Below, piece after piece: positions 17,901 through 25,956 of a DNA stretch of 64,000 nucleotides (positions are counted from its first letter, which is position 1; each line of letters begins with the position of its first letter). The stretch comes from Paucibacter sediminis (GTDB taxonomy: Bacteria > Pseudomonadota > Gammaproteobacteria > Burkholderiales > Burkholderiaceae_C). The stretch is taken from assembly GCF_030254645.1 (NCBI RefSeq), contig NZ_CP116346.1:5001001-5065000 (forward strand), written 5' to 3'. The position numbers and the translations under genes were made by a program. The notes below the pieces were generated by a model, which saw only the letters and a program-made list of their open reading frames with translations, did not search any database and was not told the DNA's origin.

Positions 17901-18895
17901 CGGATGCCGGGCACCGTCAGCGAGGTCTCGGCCACATTGGTGGCCAGCACGATGCGGCGCTGGCCATGCGGCTCAAACACGCGGTCCTGCTCCTGCTGCG
18001 ACAGGCGCGCAAACAGCGGCAGGATCTCCACGCCGGGCGGATGGTGCTTGCGCAGCGCCTCGGCGGCCTCGCGGATCTCGCGCTCGCCGGGCAGGAACAC
18101 CAGCACATCGCCGCCGCCCTCGCGCCAGAGCTCATCGACGGCGTCGGTGATGGCGTTGTTGAGGTCGTACTCGCGTGATTCCTCGAAGGGCCGGTAGCGC
18201 TGCTCCACCGGGAAGGTGCGGCCCGAGACCATCACCACCGGCGCGGGGCCCTTGGCAGATTCGAAATGCTTGGCAAAGCGCTCGGCATCGATGGTCGCCG
18301 AGGTCACCACCACCTTCAGATCCGGCCGGCGCGGCAGCACCTCGCGCAGATAGCCGAGCAGGAAATCGATGTTGAGGCTGCGCTCATGCGCCTCGTCGAT
18401 GATCAGGGTGTCGTAGGCTTTCAGCAGCGGGTCGGTCTGGGTCTCAGCCAGCAAGATGCCGTCGGTCATCAGCTTGACCGAGGCACCGGGCTGCAGCCGG
18501 TCCTGGAAGCGCACCTTGTAGCCAACGATCTCGCCCAGCGGCGTGTTCAGTTCCTCGGCAATGCGCTTGGCCACGCTGGAAGCGGCAATGCGGCGCGGCT
18601 GGGTGTGGCCGATCAGCTTGCCGGTGTTGGCGCGGCCGCGGCCCAGCGCCAGGGCGATCTTGGGCAGCTGGGTGGTCTTGCCCGAGCCGGTCTCGCCGCA
18701 GACGATGATGACCTGGTGCTCGTTGAAGAGGCGCGCAATTTCCTCGCGCCGGGCCGAGACCGGCAGCGATTCGGGGAAGCTGATGGGCGGCAGCGGATTG
18801 GCGATCGGCGCCGGCTGGGCAGGCCGAGCGGGGCGCGGCGGACGCTTCGCGGCGGCGGCCTGGCTGCCAGGATGGGGGGGGAGCTTTTCGTTCAC
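14987..18895 (-). CDS. hrpA: ATP-dependent RNA helicase HrpA
   Basis: DEAH-box helicase of 1302 residues, matching E. coli HrpA (1300); in E. coli it is implicated in rescuing stalled ribosomes. Walker A GETGSGKT is at 67-74, DEAH at 167-170, followed by the SATIDAERFA motif, the NVAETSLTVPGIRYVID motif and QRAGRCGR (motif VI). After the helicase core come the winged-helix/HA2 and OB-fold regions and the long HrpA-specific C-terminal domain ending KVWAQLNS. The N-terminus is Pro/Ala-rich. It lies 37 bases after a VOC-family gene on the same strand. Confidence 0.96.
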   Translation of the reverse strand: MNEKLPPHPGSQAAAAKRPPRPARPAQPAPIANPLPPISFPESLPVSARREEIARLFNEHQVIIVCGETGSGKTTQLPKIALALGRGRANTGKLIGHTQPRRIAASSVAKRIAEELNTPLGEIVGYKVRFQDRLQPGASVKLMTDGILLAETQTDPLLKAYDTLIIDEAHERSLNIDFLLGYLREVLPRRPDLKVVVTSATIDAERFAKHFESAKGPAPVVMVSGRTFPVEQRYRPFEESREYDLNNAITDAVDELWREGGGDVLVFLPGEREIREAAEALRKHHPPGVEILPLFARLSQQEQDRVFEPHGQRRIVLATNVAETSLTVPGIRYVIDPGQARVKRYSYRNKVEQLQIEPISQAAANQRAGRCGRVSNGICIRLYDEKSFNERPRFTDPEILRSSLAGVILRMKALHLGQVDDFPFIEPPPRKAIADGYQLLAELGAVDEGNELTTIGRELSKLPLDPRVGRMILEAKSREALAEVLIIASALSGQDVRDRPMEQQQQADEKHKKFDDERSEFMGYLKLWKWLEESRGGQGEHKLSNRRHEQLLRDNFVSPRRVREWRDIYSQLHTVVAEHGWRLNGSAATYEQVHLSMLAGLLGNIGCKSDEDDWYLGARGIKFWRHPGAHLSKKPGRWIIAAELVDTTRLFGRGIANIDVQWIAPLAGHLLKTQLLEPHWEKKAAEVIALERATLYGIVIYNNRRVNFGRVDLPAAREIFIREALVNGELPDDMMRRLPFLVHNQKQIAKVEELEHKSRRQDVLVDDELIYNYYDQQLPREVCSGATLEKWVREASRANPRLLHLSRDELMRHEAAGITSNAFPKTIRLGGVDCTASYLHEPGDQRDGLTVSVPIYALNQVSEERCEWLVPGMLEAKIMALLKSLHQKPRARLVPLPDFVAEFIELNPFAQGSLVEVLLKAVKERSQIAVQRNDFKLEQLQPHLFMNYRVVDEHGRQLGMGRNLAALKAELGAQARSAFQALAQLKLATPPAAPAPAPLAQGGVRAEVLQKPKAREATQASQAYTAWTFGELPELMEIQRGAQTLIGFPALIDRGTQVEIEVFDEPEVAAAKHRLGLRRLVALQLKEPLKYLEKNIPDLQKMSVFYMGLGTAEELRDQIIGVAVDRAFLAEPLPADEFAFKQRLEEGRTRLNLIAQEVARLTGVILIEYQAATRKLKDARAPKEVADDIAAQLQRLMPKQFVALTPWAQAQHLPRYLKGITARLDKLRADPARDAQRLAELRPLEQRYLRRVAELKGTQDARLVDFRWQLEELRISLFAQELRTPQPVSVKRLDKVWAQLNS

Positions 18896-18932
18896 GAGGC
18901 GCGGATTATCCGCGCCCCGCGCGGCCGGCCGC

Positions 18933-19322
18933 TCAGGCGGGCCTGGGCTCGTAAGTGATGATGTTGATGGCGGCCCCTTGCGGGTCGCGGATGCAGGCCA
19001 TGCGGCCCACCGTGGGAACGTTCATCGCCGGCATCAGCACCGCGCCGCCCAGGGCCGTGCACTTGGCGATGGTGGCGTCGACATCGTCCACCGTCACATA
19101 GCAACCCCAGGCCGGCGGCAGCTGGCTGCTCGGGTCGGGGCAGCTCATCATGCCGGCAATGGCGGTATCGCCGATCTTGGCCACGTGGTACTTGCCGGTG
19201 GGCATGTCCATGGACTCGATGGCCCAGCCGAACAGGCTGCCATAGAACTCGGAAGCGGCCGCGGGGTTGGGCGTCATCAGCTCGGACCAGCTGAACGCGC
19301 CATGGGTCTTGAATGCATCCAT
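18933..19322 (-). CDS. VOC family (glyoxalase/bleomycin-resistance/dioxygenase fold) protein
   Basis: 129-residue protein with the vicinal-oxygen-chelate fold: two beta-alpha-beta-beta-beta modules beginning GAFSWSELMTPNPAAASEFY and GCYVTVDDVDATIAKCTALG. FYGSLFGWAIE and IRDPQGAAINIITY are typical of the CFP32-like subgroup. The start is the ATG of MDAFKTHGAF, preceded by GAGGAG; an in-frame upstream ATG at 19409 adds 29 residues unlike the family. Substrate unknown. It is divergent from argA and 37 bases before hrpA. Confidence 0.88.
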   Translation of the reverse strand: MDAFKTHGAFSWSELMTPNPAAASEFYGSLFGWAIESMDMPTGKYHVAKIGDTAIAGMMSCPDPSSQLPPAWGCYVTVDDVDATIAKCTALGGAVLMPAMNVPTVGRMACIRDPQGAAINIITYEPRPA

Positions 19323-19417
19323 CTCGGGCTCCTCGGTAGTGAGGGGCCCATGCTCCATCCGGGCGGGCGCGCGCGCAAGTGTCTTTGCGCAGGCGCCGCT
19401 GCGGCACAATTCGTACC

Positions 19418-20758
19418 ATGAGCCTGGTCTTCCCCCACACCTTCGTCCCCTGGTTTCGCTCCGTCGCGCCCTATATCCACGCCTACCGAGGTGAAACCTT
19501 TGTGATCGGCATGGCCGGGGAGCTGATCGCCGCCGGCAAGCTCAACGCCTTTGTGCAGGACCTCTCCATCCTGCACGCGATGGGCATCAAGATCGTGCTG
19601 GTGCATGGTTTCCGCCCCCAGGTGAATGAACAGCTGGCCGCCAAGGGCCATGCCTCGCAATACAGCCATGGCCTGCGCATCACCGATGCGGTGGCGCTGG
19701 ACTGTGCCCAGGAAGCCGCCGGCCAGCTGCGCTTCGAGATCGAGGCGGCGTTCTCGCAAGGCCTGCCCAACACGCCGATGGCCAATGCCACGGTGCGGGT
19801 GGTGTCCGGCAACTTCCTCACCGCGCGGCCCGTGGGCATCGTGGACGGCGTGGACTTCCAGCACAGCGGCGTGGTGCGCAAGGTGGATGCGGCGGCGATC
19901 CAGCGCGCCATGGACACCGGCGCGGTGGTGCTGCTCTCGCCCTTTGGCTTCTCGCCCACCGGCGAGGCCTTCAACCTGACCATGGAAGACGTGGCCACCG
20001 GCACCGCCATCGCGCTGCAGGCCGACAAGCTGCTGTTCGTGGGCGAGGTGGCCGGGGTGCGCGAGAACCCCGAGGACCTGGACAGCCCGATCGACACCGA
20101 GCTGGCCCTGGCCGACGCCGAGCGCCTGCTGGCGCGCCTGCCCGAAGCGACCGAACCCACCGATGTGGCCTTCTACCTGCGCCACTGCGTGCGCGCCTGC
20201 CAGGCCGGCGTGGAGCGCTCGCACATCGTGCCCTTTGCGGTTGATGGCGCGATCCTGCAGGAGGTCTACACCCATGACGGCATCGGCACCATGGTGGTGG
20301 ACGAGAAGCTCGAGAGCCTGCGCGAGGCCAGCTCCGACGACGTGGCCGGCATCATTGCGCTGATCGAGCCCTTCGAGCGCGACGGCACCCTGGTCAAGCG
20401 CGACCGCACCGAGATCGAGCGCGACGTCGAGCTCTACACCGTGATCGAGCATGATGGCGTGATCTTCGGCTGCGCCGCGCTCTACCCCTATGTGGAAGCG
20501 CGCACCGCCGAAATGGCGGCGCTGACCGTCTCGCCCGCCGTGCAGGGCCAGGGCGACGGCGACCGCATCTTGAAGCGCGTGGAACAGCGCGCCAAGGCCA
20601 TGGGTCTGGCCAGCATCTTCGTGCTCACCACCCGCACCATGCACTGGTTCATCAAGCGCGGCTTCGTGCAGGTGGACCCCGACTGGCTGCCCGAGGAACG
20701 CAAGCGCAAGTACAACTGGGACCGCCGCTCGCAGGTGCTGGTGAAGAAGCTGCCCTGA
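19418..20758 (+). CDS. argA: Amino-acid N-acetyltransferase (N-acetylglutamate synthase)
   Basis: First step of arginine biosynthesis: glutamate plus acetyl-CoA to N-acetylglutamate. The 446-residue protein has an N-terminal amino-acid-kinase-like domain ([36 protein letters not shown]), which in the family binds arginine for feedback inhibition, and a C-terminal GNAT domain from about residue 300 ([20 protein letters not shown]). The end ([19 protein letters not shown]) matches classical ArgA. Start [13 protein letters not shown] fits the family; an in-frame ATG at 19379 is 13 codons further up. yggX follows after 79 bases. Confidence 0.96.
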   Translation: MSLVFPHTFVPWFRSVAPYIHAYRGETFVIGMAGELIAAGKLNAFVQDLSILHAMGIKIVLVHGFRPQVNEQLAAKGHASQYSHGLRITDAVALDCAQEAAGQLRFEIEAAFSQGLPNTPMANATVRVVSGNFLTARPVGIVDGVDFQHSGVVRKVDAAAIQRAMDTGAVVLLSPFGFSPTGEAFNLTMEDVATGTAIALQADKLLFVGEVAGVRENPEDLDSPIDTELALADAERLLARLPEATEPTDVAFYLRHCVRACQAGVERSHIVPFAVDGAILQEVYTHDGIGTMVVDEKLESLREASSDDVAGIIALIEPFERDGTLVKRDRTEIERDVELYTVIEHDGVIFGCAALYPYVEARTAEMAALTVSPAVQGQGDGDRILKRVEQRAKAMGLASIFVLTTRTMHWFIKRGFVQVDPDWLPEERKRKYNWDRRSQVLVKKLP

Positions 20759-20837
20759 CCCTGCGCAGCGCCCGCCTATGCCAGGCGCGCTACAGTGCGC
20801 GCCATCCCCCTTATCGATTGAATTACCGAGGTTGACT

Positions 20838-21110
20838 ATGGCCCGCACCGTGCAATGCATCTATCTGAAGAAGGAAGGCGACGGCCTGGACTTCGCGCCC
20901 TACCCCGGCGAATTGGGCAAGCGCATCTATGAAAACGTCAGCAAGGAAGCCTGGCAAGCCTGGATGAAGCACCAGACCATGCTGGTGAACGAGAACCGCC
21001 TGAACCTGGCGGACCAGCGCGCGCGCCAATACCTGGCAAGGCAGATGGAGCAGTTCTTCTTCGGCGGCGGCGCCGAGCAGCCGGCGGGCTACGTCCCGCC
21101 GACGGTTTGA
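20838..21110 (+). CDS. yggX: Probable Fe(2+)-trafficking / oxidative damage protection protein YggX
   Basis: 90-residue protein matching YggX (91 in E. coli), linked to iron handling and protection of Fe-S clusters. The family opening is present: [20 protein letters not shown], with the single conserved Cys7, then [19 protein letters not shown] and [16 protein letters not shown]-like C-terminal segments. The ATG follows an AGGT-type site; an in-frame ATG at 20778 would add 20 unconserved residues. A Fur-type palindrome begins six bases after its stop, controlling the next gene. Confidence 0.96.
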   Translation: MARTVQCIYLKKEGDGLDFAPYPGELGKRIYENVSKEAWQAWMKHQTMLVNENRLNLADQRARQYLARQMEQFFFGGGAEQPAGYVPPTV

Positions 21111-21115
21111 GTCAT

Positions 21116-21142
21116 CTCAAACAAGAATCATTCTCGTTTGAG
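21116..21142 (+). promoter_or_regulatory. Fur-box-like palindrome upstream of the Fe(3+)-binding protein gene
   Basis: A 27-base palindrome centred on C21129. Outer arms CTCAAAC/GTTTGAG and inner arms AGAAT/ATTCT are perfect; one pair (21123/21135) mismatches. The inner AGAATCATTCT matches the core of Fur sites built on GAGAATCATTCTC. It lies about 47 bases before the start of an iron-binding protein gene, and TTAGAC just after it could be a -10, so Fur-Fe(2+) would block the promoter. Confidence 0.8.
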
Positions 21143-21188
21143 TTAGACTCCTGAGCATCGGGCGCCACGCCCCTGTTCAGGAGTTGAT

Positions 21189-22256
21189 ATGCGTTTCTTG
21201 CAGATTCGGCGCGCCCGCGCCGCCTTTCTCCCGGCCATCGCCACGCTGGCCGGCATGCTGCTGGCACCCGCCGCGGCACAGGCCCAGGAACAGGTGCTGA
21301 ACCTGTACTCGGCGCGCCACTATCAAACCGATGAGGCGCTCTACAGCAATTTCACCAAGGCCACCGGTATCCGCATCAACCGTGTCGATACCGATGATGC
21401 GGGTTTGCTGGCAAGACTGAAAAGCGAGGGCAGCTCCAGCCCGGCCGACGTGATTCTGCTGGTGGATGCCGCCAGGCTCTGGCAGGCCGAAGAAGACGGC
21501 CTGTTCCAACCTATCAAGTCCACCCTGCTTGAGCAGCGCATCCCGGCGCAATTGCACGCCAGGAATACCGCCCAGGGCGTCTCCTGGTTTGGCCTGTCCA
21601 CCCGCGCCCGCCTCGTGGTCTATAACAAGCTGACCGTCAAGAAGGACGACGTTCTCAACTATCAGGACCTGGCGGATCCGAAAAACAAGGGGCGCGTTTG
21701 CACGCGCTCCGGCTCGCACCCCTATAACCTCTCGCTGTTCGGCGCCCTGTACGAACATATGGGAGCGGAGCGCACCGAGCAATGGCTCAAGGGCATGGTC
21801 GCGAATATGGCGCGCGCCCCCAAGGGCGGTGATACCGACCAGATCAAGGCGGTGGCGAGCGGCGAATGCGGCGTGGCCCTCACCAATAGCTATTACCTGG
21901 CCCGCATGATGCGCTCGGACAAACCCGAAGATCGCGCCGCGGTGGAGAAGATCGGCATGGTGTTCCCCAATCAGGCCAGCTGGGGCACGCACCTGAATAT
22001 CGCCGGCGGTGCGGTGGCTAAATATGCCAAGAATCGCGATAACGCCATCAAGTTCCTAGAGTACCTCGCCTCGCCTGAGGCGCAGATCTACTTTGCCAAC
22101 GGCAACAACGAATGGCCGGCGGTGAGCGGCGTGCGCGCCAGCAATCCGGCACTCGAAGCGATGGGGCAATTCAAGGCCGAAACCATCCCGGTATCGGTGG
22201 TGGGTGCCAATCTGCCCAAGGTGCAACAGATTCTGGATCGGGTCGGCTACAAGTAA
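21189..22256 (+). CDS. Fe(3+) ABC transporter substrate-binding protein (FbpA/FutA type)
   Basis: 355-residue periplasmic protein that binds ferric iron for ABC uptake. A Sec signal peptide (hydrophobic run AFLPAIATLAGMLLAPAAAQA, cleavage near AQA-QE) precedes the mature start LNLYSARHYQTDE, the family opening. Other marks are ADVILLVDAARLW, RARLVVYN, the GGDTDQIKAV motif and the twin-tyrosine iron ligands in NSYYLARM. AGGAG lies seven bases before the ATG. No permease or ATPase gene is adjacent, so it is an orphan here. A Fur-like site precedes it. Base use looks slightly less GC-biased than in neighbours. Confidence 0.93.
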   Translation: MRFLQIRRARAAFLPAIATLAGMLLAPAAAQAQEQVLNLYSARHYQTDEALYSNFTKATGIRINRVDTDDAGLLARLKSEGSSSPADVILLVDAARLWQAEEDGLFQPIKSTLLEQRIPAQLHARNTAQGVSWFGLSTRARLVVYNKLTVKKDDVLNYQDLADPKNKGRVCTRSGSHPYNLSLFGALYEHMGAERTEQWLKGMVANMARAPKGGDTDQIKAVASGECGVALTNSYYLARMMRSDKPEDRAAVEKIGMVFPNQASWGTHLNIAGGAVAKYAKNRDNAIKFLEYLASPEAQIYFANGNNEWPAVSGVRASNPALEAMGQFKAETIPVSVVGANLPKVQQILDRVGYK

Positions 22257-22420
22257 GTAGGGCGGTGGCGGCACTGGAATGGGTGTCGTGAATATCACCC
22301 ACTTTCGGTGCCCCCTATTTCACAAGATCTGAAAATCCATTATCGTTAGGTTTCAGCGCCCCCCAATAATTGCAGCACCGGGCGGGGACGACGAAAGAAA
22401 CCTTGCGAGGATTTGCAAAG

Positions 22421-22717
22421 ATGGCATCGCTGAAAGACCTCCTGGCCCAGAGGGCCGCGCTTGATCAACAAATTGCCGAAACCAAGGACCGCGAGCGTTC
22501 CGATGCGATCGCCAAGGTGCGTTCCTTGATGTCCGAGTATGGTCTGAGCGTGGCCGATCTGAGTGCCAAGGTACCCAAGGCGGTCAAGACCTCCAAGGTG
22601 GCGGTGAAATATCGCAACCAGGCGACCGGCGAAACCTGGAGCGGACGGGGCCTGCAACCCAAATGGCTGAAGGCGGCGATTGGCGCCGGTGCCAAATTGG
22701 ACGATTTCCACGTCTGA
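22421..22717 (+). CDS. H-NS family nucleoid-associated protein
   Basis: 98-residue DNA-binding protein of the H-NS/BpH3 family. The N-terminal half is a charged coiled-coil oligomerisation region (LKDLLAQRAALDQQIAETKD), and the C-terminal domain holds the DNA-binding core around YRNQATGETWSGRGLQPKWL, where GRGLQP corresponds to the Q/RGR-type minor-groove loop. Start MASLKDLL has GAGG upstream; an ATG at 22370 adds 17 unrelated residues. A strong terminator follows, so it is monocistronic or last in its unit. Confidence 0.94.
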   Translation: MASLKDLLAQRAALDQQIAETKDRERSDAIAKVRSLMSEYGLSVADLSAKVPKAVKTSKVAVKYRNQATGETWSGRGLQPKWLKAAIGAGAKLDDFHV

Positions 22718-22765
22718 CATTCCGCGCGGGCGGCCGCGGCCGCCGCGATGCAAGCCTGCATATGG

Positions 22766-22790
22766 AGCCACCTCTCGGGGTGGCTTTTTT
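22766..22790 (+). terminator. Rho-independent terminator after the H-NS-like gene
   Basis: AGCCACC (22766-22772) pairs with GGTGGCT (22779-22785) around a six-base loop, followed by a run of six T. It is a textbook intrinsic terminator 49 bases after the stop codon. Confidence 0.9.
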
Positions 22791-22932
22791 CTTTGCGCGG
22801 CGGGATATTCAACAAGGGGAATACACCACCACCTATTCGCAGGGTGCGTCGGTCCAGGGCACATGTGACGCACGGCACCCCTGCTAGCATCAGCGCCCCG
22901 GCTTTACAGATAAATCCAACCAGGGCCGCCAC

Positions 22933-25900
22933 TTGGATAAATCGCCACTGACGCGTATCGCCCTGGTGGGTGTGGCCAGCATGGCTTGCGCCTGGCTGGG
23001 CCTGCTCACACCCGCGCTCGGTGCCTTCGTGAGCCTGTTCTGGCCGCCGGCCGGACTGGCGCTGGCCAGCCTGCTGCGCTGGCATTGGCCGGCCGCCATC
23101 GGCGTGCTGACCGGGGTGGCGGCGATCGCCATCTTGCAGGGCGCTTCGCCCGCGCTGGCCTGCAGTCTCGCGGCGGCCAACCTCATCGGCCCCTCGATCG
23201 CGGCCTGGGGCCTGCGCCGTCTCCATTTCAGGCCCGATATGGCCCGCCGCCGCGATCTCGCCAGCTTTGTGCTGCTGGGCGTCGCGCTGGGCCCGGGCAT
23301 CAGCGCGCTCGCCGGCGCCTTGATTCTGCTGGGCTTCGGCCACATCGTGCCTGCGGAAATGCCCCGTGCCCTGCTCTCCTGGTGGGGCGGCGACGCGCTG
23401 GGCGTGCTGAGCCTGGGCGTGCCCCTGCTGGTGCTGCCCGGCCTGCCGACGCGGCCGCGCACCGAGCCAGGCACCCCGGCCAGGCGCACCGCCTGGCTGG
23501 CAAGCGGCTTGCTGGCCTTCGCGACCTTGGCCAGCGCGGCGCTGGTGTTCGGCCTGGGTGGACAGAATGCCGTGATGCTCAGCCCCTGGTTGTTTGCGCC
23601 ACATCTGCTGCTCAGCTGGCTGACCCTGCGTGATGGCCTGACCCTGGCCTCGGTAACCGCCGCGCTGCTCACCCTGCTGGCCGCGCTGAGCACCGGCGTC
23701 GAGCTGGGCCCGTTTGCCGCCATCCCGCTGCCGGAGCGACTGGCCACGCTATGGGCCTACACGGCAAGCGCCGCCGCCGTCCCCTTGCTGGCCAATGCCG
23801 TGCTCGGCGAGATGCACCAGGAGCATTCGCGCTGGCGCCACGCGCTGGAGGCCGCTGGCATGGGCATCGCCAGCTGGGACCTGGTCACGGGCGAGCATCG
23901 CGCCTCGCCGGCCTGGCAGGGCTTCGTGGGCACGCCCGCACTGCAGCCCGCCGCCGCGCCGACGGCCTGGCTGGAGGCCGTGCATGCGATGGACCGGGTG
24001 CGGCTGCTGCCCCTGCTCACCGAGTTGCTCGCGCCCCATGGGCAAGCCCATATCAGCGAGACGCTGAGGCTGCGCCGCGAGGGTGGCGACTGGCTCTGGT
24101 TTGAGCTGCGCATGCATGTCGAGGAACGCGACGCCCGGGGCCTCGCCCAGCGCCTGGTGGCCACACTGGCCGATGTAACCTGGAAGCGCACCGCCGAGGA
24201 ACGCGAGCGCATGAGCGTCAGCCTGTTCCAGCATTTGCACGAGGGCCTGCTCATCACCGACACCGATGGCGTGGTGCTGGACGCCAATCCCAGCTATTGC
24301 CGCATCATGGCTCAGGCGCGGGAGGCCTTGCTGGGCCAGCGGGCAACGCCGCTGCTGCTCGAGCACTTGCGCCGATCCGGGCACAGCCCAGAACAGCTGC
24401 AGCAGGCCCTGCAGGCGCAGGGCCATTGGCAGGGCCTGGTCAGCTGCACGCGCCACGACGGCAGCACCTGCGAGCTGCAGCTGACCGTGTCCACCATGCC
24501 CGAGCCCGAGGGTCCGGCGCGTTTCCAGGTGATCGCCGTCAGCGACATGACCGAGCAGCTGCGGCGCCAGGCCTTGCTGGAGCGGCAGCGCCAGTTCGAC
24601 GAGTTGACCGGGCTGCCCAATCGCAGCGAGTTCCTGCGCCGGCTCGAGCTGGCGCTGGCGAGCAGCGAGCAGCAGCGCTTCATGCTGTGCGTCTGCCACC
24701 TGGACCTGGACAATTTTGCCCAGTTGGCCGAGGCCGAGGGCGAGGCACGCGCCAACGCGGCGCTGCGCGCGCTGTCGCAGTCCTTGCACGGCGCGCTGCG
24801 CAGCGCGGAGCAATGGTCGGACCAGCTCGCGCGCATCGGCGGCGATGAGTTCGCGCTGCTGCTGCGCTGCGACAGCCTGGCCGAAGCCCGCCTGGCCACC
24901 GAGCGCATGCTGAATGTGCTGCGCCTGCCCATCTACCTGGATGAGCACAGTGCACCGCTGACGCTGACCGCCAGCCTGGGCGCCAGCCTGTTCCCGCTGG
25001 ACCGCTCCAGCGCCGAGACCTTGATGCGCCACGCTGGTCACGCGCTCTACCGCGTGAAGCGCGCTGGCCGCAATGCCTGCGAGTTCTTCGACACCGAGAA
25101 ACGCCTGCGCAAGCATGCCGATGGCATCGCCCTGGGCCGCATGCAGGAAGCACTGGACGGCGGTGAGCTGCAGCTGCATTACCAGCCCAAGGTGGACATG
25201 CGGCGTGGCCGCGTGCTGGGCTTCGAAGCCCTGCTGCGCTGGCAGCATCCCGAGCGCGGGCTGCTGATGCCAGGCCTGTTCCTGCCCCTGGTGGAGCGCA
25301 CCGGCCTGGGCGTGCAGATCGGCGACTGGGTGCTGGAGCAGGCGATGCGCCAGTCGGCGCAATGGCTGGCCCAGGGCCTGCAGCTGCGCGTCAGCGTGAA
25401 TGTCACGGCACGGCACCTGCAGACCCTGGACTTCACCCAGCGCCTGCGTGAGCTGCTGGCCCGGCACCCGGAACCGATTGCCAGGCATCTGATGCTGGAG
25501 GTGCTTGAATCAGCGGCGCTGGCCGACGTCGATGCCACCCACCGCCTGATCCAGGACTGCAAGGCCCTGGGCGTGAGCTTCGCGCTGGACGACTTCGGCA
25601 CCGGCTATTCCACCCTCACCTACCTGAAACGCCTGCCGGTGGACGCGCTCAAGATCGACCGCTCCTTCGTGCAGAACATGCTGATCGATCCGCATGACCA
25701 GGCCCTGGTGGAGGGCGTGATCGGCCTGGCCAAGACCTTCGGCTGCAGCGTGGTGGCCGAGGGTGTGGAATCCGACGCCCATGCGCGCGCCCTGCTGGCC
25801 GCTGGCTGCGAGCTCGGCCAGGGCAGCGGCATCGCCCATGCCATGCCGGCGGAGCGCGTGCCCGAGTGGGTGGCTGCCTTCGAGCAGGCGCCCAGCTTCG

Positions 25901-25947
25901 GCGGACGTCGCGCGGCCGCGGGCGCGACGAAAATGGGCATCGCTTAG
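22933..25947 (+). CDS. MASE1-PAS-GGDEF-EAL membrane protein (cyclic-di-GMP turnover)
   Basis: 1004-residue membrane signalling protein. About 295 N-terminal residues form a multi-helix MASE1-type sensor (FVSLFWPPAGLALASLL is the family signature). PAS-like segments fill about 295-550. A GGDEF domain follows (DELTGLPNRSEF; RIGGDEF at 634-640), then an EAL domain (FEALLRW with EAL at 765-767, SVNVTARHL, DDFGTGYSTLTYLKRLPVD, KIDRSFV, VVAEGVE). Both catalytic motifs are intact. The inhibitory RxxD site before GGDEF reads QWSD, so product inhibition may be lost. The start is TTG; the first ATG (22981) would remove part of the first helix. dnaG starts nine bases after the stop. Confidence 0.92.
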   Translation: MDKSPLTRIALVGVASMACAWLGLLTPALGAFVSLFWPPAGLALASLLRWHWPAAIGVLTGVAAIAILQGASPALACSLAAANLIGPSIAAWGLRRLHFRPDMARRRDLASFVLLGVALGPGISALAGALILLGFGHIVPAEMPRALLSWWGGDALGVLSLGVPLLVLPGLPTRPRTEPGTPARRTAWLASGLLAFATLASAALVFGLGGQNAVMLSPWLFAPHLLLSWLTLRDGLTLASVTAALLTLLAALSTGVELGPFAAIPLPERLATLWAYTASAAAVPLLANAVLGEMHQEHSRWRHALEAAGMGIASWDLVTGEHRASPAWQGFVGTPALQPAAAPTAWLEAVHAMDRVRLLPLLTELLAPHGQAHISETLRLRREGGDWLWFELRMHVEERDARGLAQRLVATLADVTWKRTAEERERMSVSLFQHLHEGLLITDTDGVVLDANPSYCRIMAQAREALLGQRATPLLLEHLRRSGHSPEQLQQALQAQGHWQGLVSCTRHDGSTCELQLTVSTMPEPEGPARFQVIAVSDMTEQLRRQALLERQRQFDELTGLPNRSEFLRRLELALASSEQQRFMLCVCHLDLDNFAQLAEAEGEARANAALRALSQSLHGALRSAEQWSDQLARIGGDEFALLLRCDSLAEARLATERMLNVLRLPIYLDEHSAPLTLTASLGASLFPLDRSSAETLMRHAGHALYRVKRAGRNACEFFDTEKRLRKHADGIALGRMQEALDGGELQLHYQPKVDMRRGRVLGFEALLRWQHPERGLLMPGLFLPLVERTGLGVQIGDWVLEQAMRQSAQWLAQGLQLRVSVNVTARHLQTLDFTQRLRELLARHPEPIARHLMLEVLESAALADVDATHRLIQDCKALGVSFALDDFGTGYSTLTYLKRLPVDALKIDRSFVQNMLIDPHDQALVEGVIGLAKTFGCSVVAEGVESDAHARALLAAGCELGQGSGIAHAMPAERVPEWVAAFEQAPSFGGRRAAAGATKMGIA

Positions 25948-25956
25948 ACTCGGCCG

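Noticed and set aside
14936-18178. Very long open frame on the plus strand opposite hrpA (about 1080 codons)
   Set aside because: It is antisense to a full-length, motif-complete helicase; its translation is low-complexity His/Leu/Ala/Gln-rich, as GC-rich antisense frames produce, and has no recognisable domain.
22257-22420. Promoter for the H-NS-like gene in the AT-richer gap
   Set aside because: TTTCAC and CATTAT are present but only 14 bases apart, and no better-spaced pair was found.
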